Assembly: GCA_033816765.1 (NCBI GenBank)
Contig: CM066291.1
Span: forward strand, 496,001 to 560,000
Origin: Nothopassalora personata
Taxonomy: Eukaryota; Ascomycota; Dothideomycetes; Mycosphaerellales; Mycosphaerellaceae
Reading direction: 5' to 3'
DNA: 64,000 nucleotides
How positions within the stretch are numbered: position 1 is the first letter of the stretch; each line of letters opens with the position of its first letter. Below, piece after piece: positions 43,560 to 53,037 of this stretch. The notes under the pieces are model-generated. The model was not told where the DNA came from and made no database searches. It worked only from the letters and a program-made list of their open reading frames with translations. The translations under genes and the position numbers were made by a program.

Positions 43560-44804
43560 ATGGGCGCATTGAACCTCGCGGAATGGCAGAAGCTGCCAAC
43601 AAGCCTGTCAGAACTCTGCATAAACACCACACTCCGCTGCGGCCAGTCCTTCCGATGGCGCAAGAACGACGCCGGAGTCTGGTCCATGGCCCTCCACAAC
43701 CGAATCCTCTCTCTCTACCAGGACCCAATGCACCTCTACTACCGCACAATCTGGCCTTCCAATTCCATCATCCAAGCACCCCCAACACCACCGTCTTCAA
43801 ACCCACCCTCGATCCCAGAAAACGACAAAGATGACGATACCATAGACCTACTCCACCACTACTTCAACCTCAAACTCAACTCCAAGTCCCTCTACGACCA
43901 ATGGTCTTCCTCCGATTCCAACTTCGCCAAGAAAGCCCCCAAATTCACAGGCATCCGCATCATGAACCAAGACGCCTGGGAAGCCTTAATCGGCTTCATC
44001 TGCAGCTCCAACAACAACATCTCCCGCATCTCCCAAATGGTCCACAAACTCTGCACACACTACGGCCCCCTCCTCGGCCATCTGGAGGAGGAAGCATACC
44101 ACGACTTCCCAACCCCCTCAGCCCTCGCCCAAGACGGCGTGGAAGCGAACCTCCGAGCACTGGGCTTTGGGTACAGGGCGAAATACATCCACCAAACAGC
44201 CTGCATAGTCGCCGCAAAAGAAGAAGGCTGGCTCGACTCCCTCCGCAACCCCGAGAGTCCCATCCTCGGCGTGTCCCCAGCATCCGCTGGCGACTGGGCC
44301 ATCTCAGGCCGCTCGGGCTACCGCGCCGCGCACGAGGCCCTCCTAGAGCTTCAAGGCGTCGGCCCGAAAGTGGCAGACTGCGTCTGCCTAATGGGTCTAG
44401 GCTGGGGCGAAGCCGTACCCGTCGATACACACGTCTGGCAGATCGCGCAGCGCGACTATAAATTCGGGAAAGGGAAACATGCAAGTCTGACGAAAGCGAC
44501 GTATGATGCTATCGGGGATAAGTTCCGGGGACTGTGGGGACAGGAGGCGGGATGGGCACAGAGTGTGTTGTTTACGGCGAATTTGAGAGCTTTTAGTGAG
44601 CAGTTGAATTGCAAGGAGGAGAAGGTGGAGGTGAAAGAAGAAGTCATTGTGAAGTTGGAGGAGGGGGAGATGGTGGTGGAGGATGTGGAGAGGAGGGAGA
44701 AGGTTTTGCAAAAGACGGTTAAGAGGGAGCATGAAGAGGAGGGGAGGAAGGTGCTGGAGCTGGAGGAGAGAGTGGTGAGGTCGAAGCGGAGGAGGAGGAA
44801 CTGA
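43560..44804 (+). CDS. OGG1: OGG1, 8-oxoguanine DNA glycosylase/lyase
   Basis: Nuclear base-excision repair enzyme removing 8-oxoguanine opposite C and nicking the abasic site. Single exon, 414 aa. The N-terminal OGG domain has LCINTTLRCGQSFRW; the core has NNNISRISQMVHKLC and the helix-hairpin-helix LQGVGPKVADCVCLMGLG with catalytic Lys270, followed by PVDTHVWQIAQRDY with Asp289. A tail of roughly 95 residues after LFTANLRAF is Lys/Glu-rich and ends KSKRRRRN, a likely nuclear signal; it holds three psi-K-x-E motifs (VKEE, VKLE, VKRE). Intact. It is convergent with the orphan gene that ends at 45060. Confidence 0.95.
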   Translation: MGALNLAEWQKLPTSLSELCINTTLRCGQSFRWRKNDAGVWSMALHNRILSLYQDPMHLYYRTIWPSNSIIQAPPTPPSSNPPSIPENDKDDDTIDLLHHYFNLKLNSKSLYDQWSSSDSNFAKKAPKFTGIRIMNQDAWEALIGFICSSNNNISRISQMVHKLCTHYGPLLGHLEEEAYHDFPTPSALAQDGVEANLRALGFGYRAKYIHQTACIVAAKEEGWLDSLRNPESPILGVSPASAGDWAISGRSGYRAAHEALLELQGVGPKVADCVCLMGLGWGEAVPVDTHVWQIAQRDYKFGKGKHASLTKATYDAIGDKFRGLWGQEAGWAQSVLFTANLRAFSEQLNCKEEKVEVKEEVIVKLEEGEMVVEDVERREKVLQKTVKREHEEEGRKVLELEERVVRSKRRRRN

Positions 44805-45059
44805 AGGAAATCTCTTTGGATTTCGTGATGCAGTGCATATTACAAGTACATGGATGAGATGCCATCCCCATGATTGAGCCCACTCCGGCTACTATCGAGA
44901 ACAAGTCGAAGCCCCCGAAACACCATGCTGAAGTGCTATTCATCACAATCTGTCCTTACTCTCCTCAACTCCAGGACCTCGCAATCTTCACAGCTCAGCC
45001 TTGCTTGGAAGTGCGTCATGCTTCCATGAGCAGGACAGCGACGATACCACACAACTCTC

Positions 45060-46220
45060 TCAAGCCTGCTGCTTCGCCGCCCACTTGAAAATCCTTTCCG
45101 TCTTCGGCGTCAACATCCCACTCGGGAGATCTCCCTTCGGACCCGCCAGTAGATCCTTCGGTGACAACGAGTCTCTCCTCAACTTCGGGTTATCAGAAAG
45201 ACTCTTAAGCTTCTGATCTAACTCGCCAGGATTCAGAGTCCTGTTCGCCTTAACAGCCGCCTCGTTGGCCTTGCAAGCTTTCGAAGACTGCTGATTCGAC
45301 TTCGAACCAGCAATTGCTCCATCCCGTGCCAGAGCACCTTCTCGAAGCACGGCGATGACATCCAGCATTTTATCGCAATTCACGCCTTTCGCCTCGCTCT
45401 CCTTGACTAGTCTGTAGGCTTCAGTGAGGTAGTTCATTGCCTGGCCTGGACTTGCTTGGGTCGAGAGGATATTATACGCATAAACTTGCGTTTCAGCCTC
45501 GGCGTGTTTGTTCTGCACTATAGAAAGGCACAGAGCTCGGCAAACTTCATGCTGACCTTGGTCACGAGCTTTCATGGCATCAGTCAAGGCTTTCTTGCTG
45601 TCGGTCCGCGAGCGCTGGATCTCTTTCGCGAGAGCTTCAAGGTTGGAGACGTATTGGTCGTCTTGGGATGCGTTGGCGCGAAGGGATTCCAGCGCGCGGT
45701 TTACGGCGTCCAGGTTAGGGCAGTGGCGGTCGCCTTTTGGGTCTTTCTCGAAGAGAGCCTGGACTTCAGGGGTCCGGGGACTGGCTGTGCCTGATGTCGC
45801 GATGCTTTTGACGCCGCTCACCTTGCCGTGAGGCTTGTGGTGATGGAACAGATTGGTGGAAGACATCTGCTGCTTCAGGTCCGTCAAGATCCCAGATCCA
45901 GTCCGTTTCGGCGCAGCTCTCTCCTTCCTCGCTGTAGATGTCGGGTCTGAAGTCGGCGCGACTCCTGGTCCCGTCTCTGTGCCGCACTTCAAGTCTGCTC
46001 CCTTCGCTCCAATATGTGGTGTTCCTGGCCTACCGGTCTGTTTGAGATTGTTCAAATCTAGCGGCGGCGGCTCGAACGTGATAGATCGTGGTCGCTCCGG
46101 CTTCCCACTCACACCCGCTTCCGGCAACTTCAACACCTCTCCGCGCCCATGATCGTCAGTGATGGTGATGCTGGGTGTAGAAGCGACGGAACTGATCCCA
46201 GAACTTGTTGGAGAAGCCAT
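45060..46220 (-). CDS. Orphan helical protein, possibly TPR-like
   Basis: Single exon, 386 aa. The first 140 residues are low-complexity, Ser/Thr/Pro-rich (PRSITFEPPPLDLNNLKQTG). The middle, from about residue 165, is helical: NLDAVNRALESLRANASQDD, ALTDAMKARDQGQHEVCRAL and YNILSTQASPGQAMNYLTEA; these repeats resemble TPR or other alpha-solenoid helices. The C-terminus is basic and ends RIFKWAAKQQA. I do not recognise a named family. The arrangement, a disordered N-terminus followed by a helical core, is common in fungal regulatory proteins of unknown role. Confidence 0.7.
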   Translation of the reverse strand: MASPTSSGISSVASTPSITITDDHGRGEVLKLPEAGVSGKPERPRSITFEPPPLDLNNLKQTGRPGTPHIGAKGADLKCGTETGPGVAPTSDPTSTARKERAAPKRTGSGILTDLKQQMSSTNLFHHHKPHGKVSGVKSIATSGTASPRTPEVQALFEKDPKGDRHCPNLDAVNRALESLRANASQDDQYVSNLEALAKEIQRSRTDSKKALTDAMKARDQGQHEVCRALCLSIVQNKHAEAETQVYAYNILSTQASPGQAMNYLTEAYRLVKESEAKGVNCDKMLDVIAVLREGALARDGAIAGSKSNQQSSKACKANEAAVKANRTLNPGELDQKLKSLSDNPKLRRDSLSPKDLLAGPKGDLPSGMLTPKTERIFKWAAKQQA

Positions 46221-47080
46221 GCCAGCGTTAGGCCCGCGAGGCTAAATCATCGAAATGATGCCCGATGGAGTGTCTCAAAGATGAGGTGCCGACTTGGCTT
46301 GGGTGGTTGGTCTTGAGTAGTTGCCAGAATGTTGCTGGTCCACAAACACATCCCTTGCCAAGGCGAAGTGTTGTGTTGTGGCTTGTCAAGTGGTGAGGTT
46401 GTTGGGTGCTTGCCCTGTGGTCAATTAACCTTCATTATTCCTTCACTCCCGAACGCCAGAACCACGCCACGTGCTACGCACCCCTCACTCTCGACCGAAG
46501 CTCGTGTGAGATTGTTGTGAAAGCTGATGCTTGTTCTTTGATTCTACGTCAGGTACGGAAATTCTGTTGTTCGCTAGCCGCTGCTAAGGCCCGACTTCGG
46601 TTCGCTACGCATGAGGAATATTCACAGTAACTACCCACTTCCTCCGTAATCAATGGCAGCCGCTTCTTACAGATGGAGTCAGCCAAGCCTTGGCTGATGT
46701 GTAGTGATGTTGTTCGCAAAGAAAAGCTGCGAACCTGTGAAACTTCCGGATTCGTGATCGATATCGATTCCGATACTCCGGCCTTCTTTGTCCGTCACCG
46801 CCAGAAATATACGGCCAAGATAGACGTTGAAGTCGTACAAGAAGCGGCACGGAATTCTGTCGTTTTTGATTCGCTACCTGCGCCCCCCACTCACCGAGAA
46901 GAAAATATGGCACAACGCCTGCTTGTAACCATCCCGCTCGGATCGTCGTGCCCGAATATCTGGCCTGGTCTCTGTACCCACGCCTCGAAAATGCTATGCA
47001 GTCGATTTCATCATTTCATCGTCGTCCATCAGCCGTAATGTCTGGATCCTGCCCAGTAGAAGGTCCCTAGGACGACCCTC
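46221..47080. other. Intergenic stretch
   Basis: 860 bp holding the promoter of the orphan gene and the 3' flank of the LanC-like gene. A plus-strand open frame at 46673-47038 lacks motifs and I do not count it as a gene. Confidence 0.4.
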
Positions 47081-48253
47081 CTAGAGATCATTGTACCCAA
47101 GAATCCTCTTCTCCAAGCCCTTATCCGCGACTGCCCACGTCCAAGCCCTGCCCGCCTCGCCAAAGAACAGCGACTCTGGCGCCGAGCTCTTCTCCAGCAT
47201 GCCATCCTTCTCCATCGACTTCATCTCGTGTCCGGTGGTGTAGGTCAAGAAATGCTCGAACTCCTTGTCCTCGAGACACAGCGCATTCCCAGAGATGCCA
47301 TGGCATAAGCATGGCTCTTTCGTGAGCAGTCCACGCTCCAGCACGCACTCTCTGCCCTTGTCGATTGCTTTGTCGATCTTGTCCTTGAGGTTGGGGAAGT
47401 AGTGTCGGATGCTGAGGAGGGAGTTCACCACACCTGGTGCGCCGTGGCAGACTTGGACCAGGCGATCACGCTCGGGTGGGACACTCGAAGGGAAGTTTCC
47501 GCTGTCGTATTGGTAGGTGAGAAGTACGGCGAGATCGGTCTCCATCTTTTCTGCATACTTCTGGGGGTTTGTGAGAACGACTTGTATGATGATGCCGACG
47601 AGACCATGGATCGCACCAATATACGCTTTACCGTGCCACCGCCAGGGTCGAGGAGAGTCGAGGATCGCATCGATCACGTCGTCCTGCGTATCTGTGATGA
47701 GCTGCAGTGTCTTCTCGTCGTCAATGAAGCTCGCCTTGACCATTCGTAGGAGGTATAAGTATCCTGCTCGTCCATACAGCAACTCGTTCTCGGTGTCCGG
47801 ATCAATCGCTTCCGCCGAATAGTCGCAGAGATTCGCAACCATGTCCGCATCTTTGCTGCTCGCGGCTCCAATCGCGAGCAGGCTCAGAATATCATCTGTG
47901 ATTCCACACTTTCCTGCCGAAGGACCCGGGTACTGCGCGATGTTGTCTTGGGCTTGTTTGAGGTAGGCGGCTGACCATGTTCCCAATGCGACGCCTTCAA
48001 TGACGATGTCTGGGTACATTTGCTGGAGGACGAGCAAGGTGTACGCGACACTGACGGGACCTTTGAAGAGGCCACCGCCGGGCTTGATCTCGGAGGGAGG
48101 ATGTTCGTTGATGAGTCGTGTGAGGGATGCTTCGAGCTGCCGACGAGGATCTATTCATGTGTGAGTATTCGACGTGTGCGCGACTTCTACCGCAAAGTGA
48201 CTCATACCTCGCCGAGCCAGCGGTGCATCGTTCTTGAAGTATCGCGGCGGCAT
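47081..48253 (-). CDS. LanC-like protein
   Basis: Homologue of eukaryotic LANCL proteins, which share the alpha/alpha barrel of bacterial lanthionine cyclase LanC and add glutathione to dehydroamino acids in proteins. Exons 48208-48253 and 47081-48150 (57-nt intron, GTATGA donor, AATAG acceptor) give 371 aa starting MPPRYFKNDAPLARRD. The repeats carry the GxxG-type turns: GKCGITDDILSLL, YGRAGYLYLLRM, GAIHGLVGIIIQVVL, VCHGAPGVVNSLL, CLCHGISGNALC and FFGEAGRAW. The three zinc ligands of the family, Cys in VCHG and Cys-His in CLCHG, are present, so it should be catalytically competent. No lanthipeptide precursor or partner gene is next to it. Cytosolic. Confidence 0.85.
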
Positions 48254-48909
48254 GGTGACTGGAGATTCAGTTGGGTGAAGGTGGTGCTCAGGTCATGCTA
48301 TGCGGTTCACGAGATTTGTACCGAGACTCAGGTGTGTCCCGGTCGTCACAAGTGTCGAAGAGATGAAGAGATGCAGAATGAAAAGAGCAAGGCGCAAGTG
48401 AGGTGTGCGGTTTCAGTCCAGATGGTGCTCTGTAGCGGCCTCACATGCAGACCAGCATGCCTTGCGACTCAGAAAGCTCCAAGACGCAGAGCGACGTCAC
48501 ACACATCAAGCTCACGGAGACACTAGTTCTAGCGAGCGAGCAGCAGCAGCAGCAGCAGCATGCTGATCTCGTGTTTGTCCTACCTTTTCATGCGCGAACA
48601 ACGCCAGACAGACAAGTGCCTTGAGTGGGTGAGCCCGTAGCAGGCGGGAGGGAACCCGGCTCTCGTCCATGTCAGTACAGTGCACAGCTGCTATAACCTA
48701 CCACGACCCATAACGCGGCTTCGCTCGACTATACATTACCCCCCAGGAACCATTCTTCATAGCAATAGTGAGACGCCCGGAGTCTTGCTCGCGGGGCGCT
48801 GCAACGTGTCTATACCCATTCTGTACTGCTGCTAGCCTACCTGTAGCAGAGTACGCCAGGACTCCTTGAAAGCTCGATCGCCTACACCACCCTAGCCAAG
48901 CACTGTTTT
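48254..48909. promoter_or_regulatory. Upstream region of the LanC-like gene
   Basis: About 650 bp between SEC9's 3' end and the LanC-like start. It contains a (CAG)n run at 48541-48560 and no supported gene. Confidence 0.4.
48541..48560. repeat. CAG microsatellite
   Basis: A pure CAG run of between six and seven units in non-coding sequence upstream of the LanC-like gene. Confidence 0.95.
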
Positions 48910-50375
48910 CTATTTGATCCTGTCGAGTCTAGCTCTGTTGATAGCGATCTGGTCATCCACCTTATCGGTCTTGCCGATGATGCGGTCGATGTGCTTGTTT
49001 TGGCTGTCGATTTCGTCGCCCATCGCCTTACCCAGGGCGTTAAGAGTCCTAGCACCACGGTAAATGGCATCCAGGTTATCGTCAATCTCGTTCTCCATTT
49101 CATCGTCCTCACTGTCGGCCTCGAATTGGTACTTGGCGCGGTCCGCAAGACTCTTGCTGTTGTTCTGACGAACGACGTTGCCGTTGATGTCTCGTGCTTG
49201 CTGCTGTTGTCGTGCTGTGCTTGAGTATGCATTTGCTCTTGTGGCGTCCGCCTGCCTGCGTTCGGCTTGGTGCTTCTCGAGTGCGATAGCATTCGCTGCC
49301 TGTTCGCGCTTGTTGGCGGTGAAAGGGTTCGAAACATGTACGGCAAACATGGATCTGTTCAGAGTCTTGAGCTCGCGAGCTTTCTCCTCCGCGAGACGGT
49401 TTTGATTGGAGGCCATGTCGAGGTTGCGCTCCGTGTTATGGATGCGCTCGCCTTGTGCTCCTAGTCTTGCGAGTGTCTCACGGCCTGTCTGCTCAGCTTG
49501 TTCTGCAATGCGACGAGCATTGCGAGTGGAAGAGACATCTTGCTGCTTGATGAAGCGAATTTCTTGCTTCGCAGCCATGACATCTTCCTCTTCCTGCTCT
49601 TCGGCAGTCAGCTCGCGTGGTGGACCTGCGCCGTAGCCTAACATCAAGTAGTGTTAGCGACACTCCTACATTGTCCAACACGCTGCCCACGACACATACC
49701 TCCTGGCATCTCCGTCGAGTCATAACCACCAGTGTTACTATAGCTTACATCTCCACCTTGCCGTTGTCCCTGGATATCCTCAACAGGCCTGTTCGCCTGC
49801 CTAGTAGCAGCATCACCGAAGAGAGCATTTCTGCCAGCATCCGTACTCATAGTCTCGTTGCTGTTCGACCTGCCCAGACCACCATACCCACCTGCACCAT
49901 ATCTCGAGCCCGAGCTGCCAGTGCCATAAGGATCACTTCCGTAGCCTCCAGCCTGACCGTAAGAGTTGCCGGTGTTCTGGTATCTGGGAGGAGGCTGCGA
50001 TCCACCATATCCTCCCTGTGGTACTGGGCTCTTCTCGTATCTATTTTGTGCTGGGCCGTCGCCTGCTCCGTAACCTGGAGGCTGCGACTTGATATCCTTG
50101 GTGTCGTTGAGGCTCAGGCTGCCGAATGAGCTCGCGGGGGGTTGTGCGAGGCTGCTCTGAGATCGCAGATATGGGTCAATTGGTGCGGCCTGACTGGCGT
50201 ATGGGTTCGCATTGCTCTTAGCATAAGGGTCGTTCGCAGCCGGCGGCACGGCGTATGGGTTGGAAGCTGCGGGTGCTGGTGACTCCGACTTCTTCGAGCG
50301 GCTTCCGAAGAGCGACTTCTTTTGGCTGTCAAGGTCGCCGTCCTTCTCCTTGTCCTTTTTACTCCACGGTGCCAT
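48910..50375 (-). CDS. SEC9: SEC9, SNAP-25-type SNARE
   Basis: Qbc-SNARE of the plasma membrane that pairs with syntaxin and synaptobrevin for exocytosis and hyphal growth. Exons 49700-50375 and 48910-49637 (62-nt intron, GTATGT donor, CTAAC branch, GTTAG acceptor) give 467 aa. The first half is a low-complexity leader with NPY/DPY repeats and Gly/Tyr-rich stretches, as in other filamentous fungi. The Qb helix has RETLARLGAQGERIHNTERN and the Qc helix has LGKAMGDEIDSQNKHIDRII; each has the central layer Gln (GAQG and DSQN). The protein has no membrane anchor and ends RARLDRIK. Intact. Confidence 0.92.
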
Positions 50376-50841
50376 GATCGCAAAGTGCTGTGTTTGGGGG
50401 TTCGTGTAGAAGAGAGGAGAGGAAGTTGAGTGGAGGCGAGAAGGGTCCCTGATCGGCAGCTAGCGAAAGCGGGCGCAGCAGTAGCATGTTGCAAATGGAT
50501 GGTGGCTGCAGGACAAAGATAGATCACATGCGCGGCAGGCAGCACAATTCGAATATCAACGAAGCATTGGAGCAGACAGTATGATTGTTGTCAAAATTTG
50601 CTAGAATTCGCTTGCTCTATGCGATATTAACCTTTCGTGCTATGCTCACTTATGCTACATGTCACGCCCACCTGCTTTTGCCACGCTCACTTCGCGCCTG
50701 AGGTACAGAGAAGCACACTGTACGCGATACACAACAAGCCGAGTGCTCGCGTGATGCGCTGGGTCTCCTTCAAGCGCACGCTCCCTTCTGTCTCTTGCTC
50801 TTCGACGCCGTCGCTCATCATTCTGTACTTATGCTTGCCCA
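50376..50841. other. Intergenic stretch
   Basis: 466 bp between SEC9's start and the 3' end of the U2AF gene, both on the minus strand; presumably the SEC9 promoter. No gene seen. Confidence 0.4.
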
Positions 50842-52630
50842 CTACCACGCGTTGACATCAAAGTACTCTTCGGCAAAGTATGTAACCACGACAGTACGGT
50901 CGGCGAACTTCCTGCCTGCCAGCGCTGCCAGCGCCTTCGCAGCACTCTCTGGAGACTCGTACTTGAGGTAAATCTTGCCGATGCCGTTGCTTTGGCGAGA
51001 GCCGCCAGTGGGTCGAGGCATCTTGATGTCAAGCAGAGGACCGTACTTGGCGCATTCTTCCTTGACATCCTCGAGGATTTCTATTGCATGTTAGTAGTCG
51101 ATCGTGAGAGCTGCTTAGAATGTACTTACCATCAGCCTCGTCCGGGTCCATCAACTCTTCAGGCGTGATCATGTTCATCAAAGACAGGACGCGGCCACCT
51201 TCGCCATCTGTCCTAGCAGTGCCGGCCATCAAGCTCATGGCATTGACACTCATCTCACCGCTGACCTGCTGAATACCAACACTGGCCAGCCTAACCTTCA
51301 TGGCGGCGTCTCCCAGCGTCATGCCGTTCAGCGAGTCGACTGCAACCTTCGTGGAGTTTGGATCCTTGTACTCGCAGAATGCGATGCCACGAGATTCTCC
51401 AGTAGAAGAATCCTTGACGAGTACAAAGTTCTTGAGCTCGCCGAAGGAGTTCAGCAGCTCCATGGTCTGCTCTTCGTCGACATACGGTGGAATGTTGGTG
51501 ATGGAGATCTTGTTCTGCGTATCCGGCACAACGTTTGACAGAACTCCAGCATCGTTCTCGGTGTCGTCGGTTACGACTGGCACGATGTACTCCTTCGGCC
51601 TCTTGATGTCGAGACCCTTGGCACTGCCATTCTCGCTTCCGTTGTTCACCATCGCGTCTGGCTCCATGTTGATACCGTCGAACGCCATGGCGTTAGTTGC
51701 GTCCTCAGGTGTCTTGAACTCGAGAAGAGCGTATGTCTTATCCTGGCTTAGCTGTGCAGAAATGCACGGGTCTGCGCCACGGGTGACGTTCAGACCGTTG
51801 AGCTGCAGGTTGAAGAAGTCCATAATGCTGTCTTCAGTGGCGGAAGCTGGAAGGTTGTAGATCAACAGACGTTTGGACTGGCGTGCAGTAGATGGCTTCA
51901 AGGCTGTCTTGTTAGCTTCGCCGCCCGGTTGATTCATGAATGCCTGCAGCTTCTGGGGATCCATGGGCTGCTGTCGTGGTGCACCTGGCAGAGGGAACAT
52001 GCCAGACAGCTTAGCTTGCTCGGCAGTGACATTTTCATATCCAGGAGGCTTGATGTCCCACTGTGTCAAGCGGCGCTTTCTCTCGAGGATGGGTGTCACT
52101 TCTGTAAGGTCTGGCGTGGGCTCCTTTGGCTTGCGTGGTGGAGGTGAGGCGCTCTTGCGAGCTGTCTGGCGCTCGAGCTGTCGCATATCGTCGCGATCGC
52201 GGCCTCGATCTCCACCACCACCGCTGCCGCCGTCGTCTCTGCGCTCACGGTTATCGCGTCGTCCAGCCCCACGTCTGTCAGAGAACAAATCATCCCCTCC
52301 GCCTCGATCGCCTCCTCGTCGGTCCCTACGACGATCACCATCATCGTCCCTGCGTGCATCTCTACGAGCTGATCCGCGATCTCTGCCCCAGTCCCTGTCG
52401 TCACGTCTGCCACCGCCGCCCTCACCGCCGCCGCCGCCAGAATATCTGTCCTCGCGCTCTCTCTCGCGGTAGCCTCGGCTCGAGGAGTAGCTGTCTACTT
52501 CGGGGCCATCGCGGCGGGACCTACCATGTGGAGAGCGCGAACGTCTGCGATCGCGCCGGTCGCCATCGCGGTCTCTTCGTCGGTCGCCGCCTCGGTCGTC
52601 GCGAGAGGACTGCAGTCTCCTGTCAGACAT
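50842..52630 (-). CDS. U2AF large subunit splicing factor
   Basis: Homologue of U2AF65/fission yeast Prp2, which binds the polypyrimidine tract and recruits U2 snRNP. Exons 51130-52630 and 50842-51080 (49-nt intron, GTAAGT donor, TACTAAC branch, AATAG acceptor) give 579 aa. An Arg/Ser/Asp-Gly-rich N-terminus (residues 1-165) is followed by LTQWDIKPPGYENVTAEQAK, the family block before RRM1. RRM1 (KRLLIYNLPASATEDSIMDF) and RRM2 (NKISITNIPPYVDEEQTMEL; RGIAFCEYKD) bind RNA, and the C-terminal UHM begins LSLMNMITPEELMDPDEADE and continues into exon 2 (GIGKIYLKYESPESAAKALA) with GRKFADRTVVVTYF. Intact. Confidence 0.95.
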
Positions 52631-53037
52631 GCTGATCGCCTCTTATGTATGTCTGCAGGTGCAGGTGCAAGCTCTTACGTGCGTGTCTCGCGCTAGTCGG
52701 CCGCGTTATGATGGCTGCGTGTCAGTGGGGAGGGTCGAGTCGTGGTGGCGGTGTTGCTGTGATTAGGGGGAGGTGCGGTCGATGTATTGATGACCGCTCA
52801 TCGAAGAGGGCGGCGCTCGTGTTGGCGGAGGAGATATGTCACGAGCAATGGCTGCTCGTGGTGGCCAGGAGAGAGCTCACAAATCTAGCTTCGAGATTCT
52901 CGTGTGCCTGAGGCAGCCTTCTGTGCTTGCCGAAAGCCCGTCCCGTCCCAGCAACGGAATCTCTTCTTGCCCAGCACCTTCAGGAAAACAAATGAATGTT
53001 AACGACATCTCTTTGGCGTCCGCGCCAAGACTGCGCG
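52631..53037. promoter_or_regulatory. Divergent region between U2AF and the Zn2Cys6 gene
   Basis: About 400 bp between diverging starts. An out-of-frame ATG at 52992 opens a small upstream frame that overlaps the start of the regulator and ends at 53123. No other motif assigned. Confidence 0.4.

Noticed and set aside
46673..47038. 121-residue plus-strand open frame
   Set aside because: No recognisable domain, no intron, and codon composition unlike neighbours; treated as intergenic.
48541..48560. CAG run as a polyglutamine-coding segment
   Set aside because: It lies upstream of the LanC-like gene in non-coding sequence with no supporting frame.
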